Shown piece by piece: positions 57,095 to 64,000 of a stretch of DNA of 64,000 bases; position 1 is the first letter of the stretch; every line of letters starts with the position of its first letter. The stretch comes from Trametes villosa (Eukaryota > Basidiomycota > Agaricomycetes > Polyporales > Polyporaceae), in the NCBI GenBank assembly GCA_002964805.2, contig PUDQ02000010.1, forward strand, positions 2,046,001 through 2,110,000. Direction: 5' to 3'. The position numbers and the translations under genes were made by a program. The notes below the pieces were generated by a model. It was not told the DNA's origin and ran no database searches. It saw only the letters and a list, made by a program, of their open reading frames with translations.

Positions 57095-59328
57095 CTACTG
57101 GAAGCCATGATGGTTGTAGAACCTGCGGATGAGAAGAGTAGTCAGCCTCTCTAAGCCATGTCAGCCATACTTCGTATGCATGCATGCACGCACCGCTGGT
57201 TGCCGTTTTCGAGGTAGCCGACCGCAGTGTTGTAGTCGCCCTCTTCGGGGTGTACGTACCCGGGTGGCGCGTACGAGCGCGGCGCGACCCCGGGCGCGTT
57301 TGCGCCCGCGACGGCAATCCGCTCGCTGAGCAGCGCCTCGCTCGCGGGCGATGCAGGTGCGAACCCGGGCGCTTGGAACGGGAGCAGCACAAGCAGATAC
57401 TGCGCGCGTGCAAGCCAGGGACGTATTCCGGAAAGTCGGAGGCATGTCAGCAACGTCATGTACAGAGAAGAGGGAAATCAGGGGCGGGGATAAGCACAGG
57501 CCTCCGGCGGCAGGAACGGGTTTGTGGCCGCCGGGAGTGGCGGGGCGAGGAAGCGAGGGGAAGGGGGGCGTGCTTACCCGGAGTGAGAACCGGGGGAAGA
57601 CGAAGCCGAGCTTGAGGCCCTTCTTGACCTCGAGCTCGCCGTTGAGGACGCGCGTGCCTGCGCGCGGCGCGCCCTCGTCTGACGGCCAGAAGAACGCGCT
57701 GCCGACGACGTCGCGGAATACGTTGTTGCTCCGCCCGCCTGCCTCGTCCTGCGTCGCGTGCGAGCCGACCGCGCGCACGCGCAGGAGGTGCACGCGCACC
57801 GCCGACGGGGTCGAGAGCAGGTCCAACGCCTGTTCGTCACCTCCGGAGAGCGTGACGACGAGCGGGATGGGGCTCCCGAGCGCGTATGTGAGCTAGTGAA
57901 TTACGGCGTGTGACTTCCTGTACCTCCGCTTCGCAGGGTGGGGGAAGCAGCGGCGGCTCACAGGTGTAGACAAGGCGAGCTGGGAAGGATTCATAATGAG
58001 CGGGGTCGGTACGACGGGTAGCGGCACGCGGACGCACTGTGCATTGCAGTTCGACCTGGCGCGCGCCGAAGATCGTGCCTGCGACGGTGACGGAAGGCAA
58101 TACTTTCCAGCCCTCCGGGTCCCCGTCAGGGCCTATGAGCGCGCTTCCCTCGCGGTACGCGAGTTGGCGCAGCGGGGACGGGGGCTCGGCGCGGGTGAGC
58201 GGCATGTAGACGAAAGTCGTGGCCAATCTAGACGTGACCTTCTGCCATTAGCCTCCCCGCGTTATCCCCATTTACGGTGTCGAACGCACGTTTGATTGAC
58301 GCGAAACGCGCTCTTCCGCACGGTGACGACGAGCTTGTAGTCGATGTACGCCGGGCTAGCTCGTTCGGAGAAGGTTGGAGGCAGCGGATAATTTTGTTGT
58401 GGCTGTTTGCCCCTGCCGCTGCGTTCGGGCACGCTGCATTCTGTTGGGAGTGTCAAGGTGAATGGCCAGGCCTGCTTCCCCTTTAATTTCGAGGGTGCAG
58501 ATTTTGCGTCCCATAATTCGGAGGGGACGTCGAGGAACCTGATCTCGTCCTGGCCCACCGCGGTCACCCCTGCCGTAATCTGTGAGCGGCGAGGTCACCC
58601 CCGGTCAGCGTTACTGTTCGTATCGGGATAAACGGCGCAGTTCGTTTGGAATTCATGGCCCATGCCAATCTCGTCCGATTCAAAGGTTATCGGGCACCTG
58701 GTTACGATCGCGAGGCTTGAGGGGCATGCACTGCAACGCCACCCTGTGTAGCTTAAACCACGATCGGAAGTAGGTTTGGAATTTACGAGGAAAACATAGC
58801 GTGCAGAAGTTCCTGACCTGTCTCGAATGCACCGATACATACGTTGCATAGATGTGGCACCAGACAAGAGCTCTGCCACCGGCCCACACAGATTGAAGGC
58901 GCGGTAAGAATTTCTGAATCAGGGCTTAGCGGGGTAGGCGTGCTTGCATGAGACCACAAAAGGGATTCAGCCTTCCGACGTTCAGGAGCCTGTTGGCAGC
59001 ACGGCGGCGGTGCAGGAACTTGGACGCAACAGGATAGATTCGCATGAAGTGGACCCACCGAGATCAACACGCCCTTGGAACCTTCTGCTCTATCGAGATC
59101 CACCTCGACAGTGCCTGATATGGTATCGTGTTCAAAGAACAGAGGGAGCTGCTTGGCTTCCTTCGACCGGCTCTTCACGTTCAGCCAGAGCCATGCCTGG
59201 CCTTTGCTGTCCTCGAGCTGGTAGCGGTGTTCGGTGCCGTGTGGTGCGCGCGCGGCGTAGCCGGGCAGCTCCGCGTCGGGTCGCGCCATGCTAGACGACT
59301 TTCGCGACCGTGAAGACCTCGCAGACAT
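57095..59328 (-). CDS. Arrestin-like protein
   Basis: Fungal arrestin-related proteins act as adaptors in receptor and transporter trafficking. Seven exons (59328-59059, 58579-58290, 58227-58038, 57979-57962, 57892-57578, 57399-57194, 57122-57095) give 438 residues. The arrestin-type N domain is seen in ISGTVEVDLDRAEGSKGVLI and ITAGVTAVGQDEIRFLDVPS, then WPFTLTLPTE, LPPTFSERASPAYIDYKLVV and LATTFVYMPLTRAEPPSPLR. An 18-nt exon supplies LALSTP and joins QCT to LTYALGSPIPLVVTLSGGDE. Intron 1 is 479 nt. No PPxY ubiquitin-ligase docking motif was noticed. Family assignment is good; the cargo is unknown. Confidence 0.87.
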
Positions 59329-59957
59329 GAGTGGGGAGATGTTGCAGGGTTCGAGAGGGAGGCGGCAGCAAGGAGACTCGAGTCAGAGCAGTTAAGCAGC
59401 AGCAGGTGCCGAGAGGCCAGTAGTAGACAGTCGTTCCCGCAGCTTGACATGGTGAGAGCGGCTCGGGCTGACAGCCTATATGAACGTCGACGATGCTGTG
59501 TATTGTTATCGCGGCGCATGTGCTCGGGGGCTCGTGTGTGCACCATATGCTCGCGCTGCGCCGTGCAAGACATGTGCCCCGCAACGCCCACCGGCCCCGG
59601 GAGCACCCAGCAGCGTGTTGAGCATCTGGCGCTGCGATCGTCCGCGCAGGGTAACGCACCCGTCCGGGGTGCACGCAGGGCATTGAGTGTGGTGATGAAC
59701 AGTCCTTCTCGGGAATCGGTGCATGTGGTACGAAGGCAAGAAGGAGGGTGCGCGTTCCGAGGCGCCTGACGGCGAGAACGTTTGCGCGCGGGGCGCGTGG
59801 CTCTCTCCGCGACCACCATCTCCCATCCACCCGTCCGCGCGCTGTTAACGGCGAACGCGGTCTCATGCTCTCGGCATCGTGGGCATAACCTGTCCTTCGC
59901 AGAGCGCTTGGATTAAGCGAGTTTGGGCCTATCGGACGACGTGGAAGGCACGCAACC
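59329..59957. promoter_or_regulatory. Divergent upstream region of the arrestin-like gene and member E
   Basis: The two genes diverge from this 629-base interval. No TATA box, repeat or further gene is recognised. Confidence 0.4.
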
Positions 59958-61453
59958 ATGCAGGTCCTCACGCACGGCCTCCGTCTGCGCGCGCTCCGTC
60001 CAATTGCTTACAACACCCGGTCCGGAGCACGCTCGGAATTCCAGCAAATAGCCCATTCCTCGAGCGGACCTGTTGTATGTTTGTCTCGCTTTCAATCGTC
60101 AGAGTACAGATGCCATGGGCAAGAATTTGCACCGGATTAGAAGTGTCAAGAAATTCCTGTTGCTGACCAGGGACCCTTGTCGCTTCTGGTTCGTTACAAG
60201 ATCTTGTACTCTATTTTGTACCCTAGAATCCCGGTGTACTTGGCGTGCAATGCCATGTTGATATAACATCACAGACACAGCAAAGACAGACACGGCGGAA
60301 AGCCACCGACGAAGACAGCTCGTTGCTCGTTCAGTCACCGCTCGTTCGGTGGCCATTGCGTACATTGTCGAAGGACAAACTATCGCCAGAAGACTACCTC
60401 GACCTTTCCGACGCTCGCGCTCTCGCGGTCGAACCGAGCCTCCCTCCCACTCCCACCAGATCGAAAGGGCTTCCTGCCATCATCCCCTACGGCGCCCGGG
60501 GTCGCGAGGCTTATACCCCATTCCCCGTCAACACCCGTGGCTTCTTCTACTTTGAACCCCGCCCAGCCTGGAGTGCACTCGGCAGCGCAATCCGCTTTCG
60601 AGTGATGCAGTCGGCAGACCCGGCTCGGTTCGCTCATGGCCAGGACCTGCTAAATGAGTACGGCACGCCCTGGGAGTTCCCCCTGCTCGCTGCGTTGCAC
60701 CTCAAGCGCTACAAGTCACTGCAGAGCATCCTCCTTCAGGACGAGCTCGTCACGCCCGAGCTGCTGGCCAGACACGCTGCAGTGATCAAGAACGCCCACC
60801 GCCTCTATGTGGACGTACAGTCGCAGGTCATCAGTGAGGTGAACCAGCCCTTCTTTGTCGACCTTGCGCGTCCGGAGTGGAAGACCTTTGTTCTGGGAAA
60901 AGAGGCTATCGTTCCCTTCCCGAAATACATCTTCTCGACACCACCAGCTCAAGGCGCTACGTCCTCACAAAGACCCGAATGGCCCTTCATAGGTGCGTGC
61001 CTGACGCCCTCAGGATCCTGTGCGTGCTGATAAATTTCCTGCACGCGCCAGGCGGCCGCCTTCTGTGCCAGTTAGAAGCGCGAGACCGAATTGGTCCGGA
61101 TGGGCAGTCCAAGCGGGTGGTCCTGGTCCGTGCCCTCCGAATCGTTGAGCCGATACGCGTGAAAGCCCAGCTGCATCGAGCATCCGCGACTCCACATGCC
61201 GATCTCCCAGTAATAGTGCCAGGGCGGTATATATCCATCGGGGGCGCGACGATAAAGCTGGAACAACGGGGGAAACTGGCAAGGATGATACAGCACACAC
61301 TGATCGAGAGGTCCGCGATACGGGATAAAAGATTGTGAGTCTCCTCTGATTTTTTGTCAAAACCGGAAGAGCATACTGAGCGCGGTATACGTCCATAGGA
61401 AACGCGACGCAGCCAAGAAAATGTCAAGTCACCTGCCTCAAGAGCCGCAATAG
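59958..61453 (+). CDS. Family member E: RGFFY-motif protein with presequence exon
   Basis: Four exons (59958-60074, 60275-60992, 61052-61334, 61399-61453) give 390 residues. Exon 1 codes for MQVLTHGLRLRALRPIAYNT and on, a textbook basic presequence candidate. The long exon has LSPEDYLDLSDARALAVEPS, YTPFPVNTRGFFYFEPRPAW, IRFRVMQSADPARFAHGQDL and LNEYGTPWEFPLLAALHL. Exon 3 has VRALRIVEPIRVKAQ. The last exon gives a basic tail, KRDAAKKMSSHLPQEPQ, at the same phase 2 intron site as in member B. Intron 1 is 200 nt, longer than in B-D, and a second acceptor 6 bases downstream is possible. The protein is likely mitochondrial. Function is unknown. Confidence 0.84.
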
Positions 61454-62077
61454 AGGCGGTTCGCTCCAGCAGAGGAAGGCGGCGGAAGGTGGTGTTGCTT
61501 CGGAGAGTGCGAATCGCCAGCGCCATGATCGATTCCCGGTCCACATAGCATGCGTTTCCTAGGAGTCAATGAGGAACGCTCCTGGTCAGTCTTCAGCCGC
61601 TTGCGAGGAGAACTCGCTGGACGAGCGGATTTTTAACCGGATATTGAGCGTGTCTACGCCCTGACTATGGCTTAGCTAGCGTATGTGAGGTGGGTAGGTC
61701 GCAAAGGGGTGGCTAGGAAGTCTTCTGCGGTACCGGTGCTCCGACTCTTGGTAGCTATAAGCATGTATTTATAATCTCTACGATTCTCTAGGCCTATACT
61801 TATATTGCTGAATCTTTTCTTTCCCGAATGCTGTTTCCCATGTGAAGATACCATTCTTAAAAGATGCAGCGTACGTATGCATGAGGCCCGCGGGGCGGCG
61901 CCGGTACTTAGTACAAATGGGCGCTTACCAACTCGTACGTAGTACGGCCGGCGCTTGGGCAACCTCCGCAATCCCCTCGCTAACTTTGTTCTTTACCTCC
62001 GTCCACTACTCGAACCTACTCGCTCTGCTCAGCGCAAGTTAGTATTGATCGCGCATAAAAACTCTGAATCACTGGAA
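61454..62077. other. Intergenic
   Basis: This is the 3' flank of member E and the upstream region of the ARP10-like gene, with lower GC. Nothing else is recognised. Confidence 0.4.
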
Positions 62078-64000
62078 ATGTCCGCTGTGCCTGCTACGCC
62101 TCGCCGGCAAACAGCACATGAGAGCACCACTCCGGCCGCGACCCCTCAGACTACCCGCGTCGCAGCGTCGCATGTCGTTCAATCGTCCCCTCACTACCAG
62201 ACAACGCGGCGACATTCTCTGTATGGAACAGAAGACCGCATCATACTCGATCCTGGCTCGCGCTTGTGGAAGGTTGGATTCAGCGGCGAGGGCAAGCCGC
62301 GCGACGTGTTCCTCGCGGAGGGCGAGACGGGGCAATCGCTGTGGAGCCTGAACCGCGCGTCCAACCCCGCGGATAGGGAGGAGGAGGACAGGGTTCTCGA
62401 GGCAAAGCTACAGGCGTGCTTGCGCTCGGTGTTCCACAAGTACGTCTTCCACTCAGCCTCCAAGCCGTCCCCCTCACTTTGATTGAAGCTCTCTTTTGAC
62501 CGACCCGAAGTCGCGTAAGGTGATCTTGGTCGAACATCCCCTACTGCCTCTGCATATCAAAGAGACGATCGCGCGCGTACTGTTCAATAATTTGCAGGTG
62601 GGTCGCGCGCGCCGTGTTGACTAGCTATGAATGTCTTCTGCGTCTCGCATCATACCGGTCCGCGCGAGCTTCGTGAAGTATGGCCGTCGAGATCAACTCC
62701 TTCGCCCTTGATCCACTCTCCACCCTTACCCGCTGTTTCTCCGAGTGAATAACATAATTAATGCCAATAGGTACCGTCAATATCCTTCGCTTCGAGCCAT
62801 CTACTCGCGCTCCTAGCCGCCGGACGTGTAACAGGGCTTGTCCTGGACTGTGGCCACCTAGAGACGACTGTGCTTCCTGTCAGTATGTTCCTACTTCTTC
62901 CCTCGACCAATGTTCACCGCCCCCCTAGGTGTTCTCCTTCCGTCCTTTATACCCTCACCTCCGCACAACCCCACTCGCGGGTGCACGGCTCTCTACGCAC
63001 ATCAAGGCGCTTCTGCTTATGTTCGGCACGTACATCCCTCCCGCGACCTCGCTGAGCGCCGCGATGAATATTCCCGCCGCCTCGCGTTCCGTGCGCGTCC
63101 CGCAAGACGTGCTCACGGACAAAGTGATCGACGAGATCAAGACGCGCTGCTGCTTCGTCGGCGACCCATTCGACACCGACGCCACTGCGGCAGCGGGGCG
63201 CGCCTCCTCCCCGAGCGGCGGCGACGGCGGCTCGGAGCTCGACCTGCCTCCGAGCGACCCCGCGCTGTCCGAGTCCGAGTTCTCGCGCGTGTCCGCGGAC
63301 GTGGACAGCAGCTTCTCGCTCCCCGCGTCTTCCGGGTACTCTGTCGTTTCGCACTCGCAGCTCGCAGGCATGGGCGCGGACGCACCGTCCGGCGGCGAGA
63401 GTCGCGTGCAGGCGTTGGCTACGATGTACGGCCGGCACTCAACCGCGACAGACATCCATATGCGCGTCGATCCGCCGCCCGCACAGCAGACCGGTACCGG
63501 CCGTGGCACGCTCATCGTTCCCGGCTGGGTGCGTGAGCGAGCGGCGGAGGTGCTGTTTGAGGGCGGGGATGTGGACGAGAGCAGCGTTGCAGAGGTCATC
63601 TTGGACTGCTTGCTGAAGGTAGGCCTCGATATGTTGCATCATGGTGGCGTGTTTCTCACCAGGCCTGTAGGTACCCGTCGATTTGCGGAAAACGCTGGCT
63701 TCAACTATTCTCGTTTCTGGTGGAACCCCGATGCTCCCGGGGTTCATCCCACGCTTGCAGGCAGAGCTCGTGCGGGCTGTCTCGCGGCCTGTGACACCAT
63801 CCTCCTCCCCACCATCAAGAGCAGGCCGACCGCGCCCCGCGACGTACGACCGATACGCTTCCCTACGCCCGCTCCTGCCTTTCTTTGCAATTCTCAATAA
63901 CCCCTCACCGCCACCTCCCGCAAGCGCGAGTGCAGCGGCGAATGCGGGGAAGGCGCCAGCGTTCACCCCCGCCACGATGGCTTGGGTCGGCGGGTCGCTC
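62078..64000 (+). CDS. ARP10: Actin-related protein Arp10-like (dynactin), 3' end missing
   Basis: Arp10 belongs to the pointed-end complex of dynactin, the cofactor of the dynein motor. Exons 62078-62439, 62489-62597, 62771-62878, 62929-63618 and 63671 onward are in phase; 533 residues are visible and the frame is still open at the window edge. The protein starts with a disordered Thr/Pro-rich stretch. ILDPGSRLWKVGFSGEGKPR matches the first nucleotide-binding strand of actins, then VILVEHPLLPLHIKETIARV, VPSISFASSHLLALLAAGRV and TGLVLDCGHLETTVLPV. A low-complexity insertion follows, and then the late actin-fold motif ILVSGGTPMLPGFIPRL. These match the diverged fungal Arp10 group better than actin itself. 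Confidence 0.83.

Noticed and set aside
1..64000. tRNA, rRNA and CRISPR arrays
   Set aside because: I found no complete tRNA cloverleaf with both promoter boxes, no ribosomal sequence and no regular spacer-repeat arrays. A scan with a covariance model would be needed to exclude a tRNA fully.

Overview
The window is nuclear DNA from a filamentous basidiomycete, most likely an Agaricomycete of polypore type. The evidence is GC-rich coding sequence, genes cut by many introns (mostly 50-65 nt, GT-AG, with CTNAC-like branch points), and gene content typical of fungi: neutral trehalase, ATG15, ATG22-like, NUP49, MIC60, GT17, arrestin-like and Zn2Cys6 proteins. The organism call is an inference from sequence style; nothing names a species. 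All gene models below were built by hand, joining exons so that splice sites and reading phase agree. They have no RNA support.

Layout. 0.5-2.5 kb: PEX11-family peroxisome protein (-). 3.4-5.0 kb: vacuolar lipase ATG15 (-). 5.2-11.1 kb: a 24-exon ABCC transporter (-). 11.1-14.3 kb: gene-poor, with repeats and palindromes, ending in the trehalase promoter. 14.3-18.2 kb: neutral trehalase (+), with a repeat inside a 1.07-kb intron. 18.9-20.1 kb: unknown coiled-coil protein (+), followed at once by a 624-bp element with 103-bp terminal inverted repeats. 20.9-22.1 kb: family member A (-), then a 132-bp MITE. 23.0-25.2 kb: MIC60 (-), divergent from an ATG22-like transporter (+, 25.5-28.0 kb). 28-34.7 kb: gene-poor, with one small unknown gene (30.2-31.0 kb, +) and a hAT-like element with 8-bp target duplications. 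34.7-36.5 kb: disordered protein (+) whose start codon appears split by an intron. 37.3-46 kb: family members B (+), C (-) and D (-) around a peroxisomal-type carrier (+). 46.4-48.1 kb: GT17 glycosyltransferase (+). 48.5-50.4 kb: nucleoporin NUP49 (-). 50.4-55.8 kb: gene desert. 55.8-56.2 kb: short Zn2Cys6 gene (+). 57.1-59.3 kb: arrestin-like protein (-). 60.0-61.5 kb: family member E (+). 62.1 kb to the end: ARP10-like gene (+), cut off by the window edge.

Main result. Five genes (A-E) belong to one uncharacterised protein family of about 385-415 residues with shared motifs: D-Y-[VL]-D-L-S-D, T-P-F-P-x-x-T-R-G-F-F-Y, a GRDLLNEYGTPWQ-like block and an I-x-[EQ]-P-[VIL] motif near the C terminus. 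B-E share intron positions and each begins with a separate exon coding for a basic, acid-poor, mitochondrial-presequence-like segment. I cannot assign a function. The other striking theme is microexons: coding exons of 6, 9, 13, 14, 18, 20 and 21 nt in seven different genes, several of them carrying family signature motifs.
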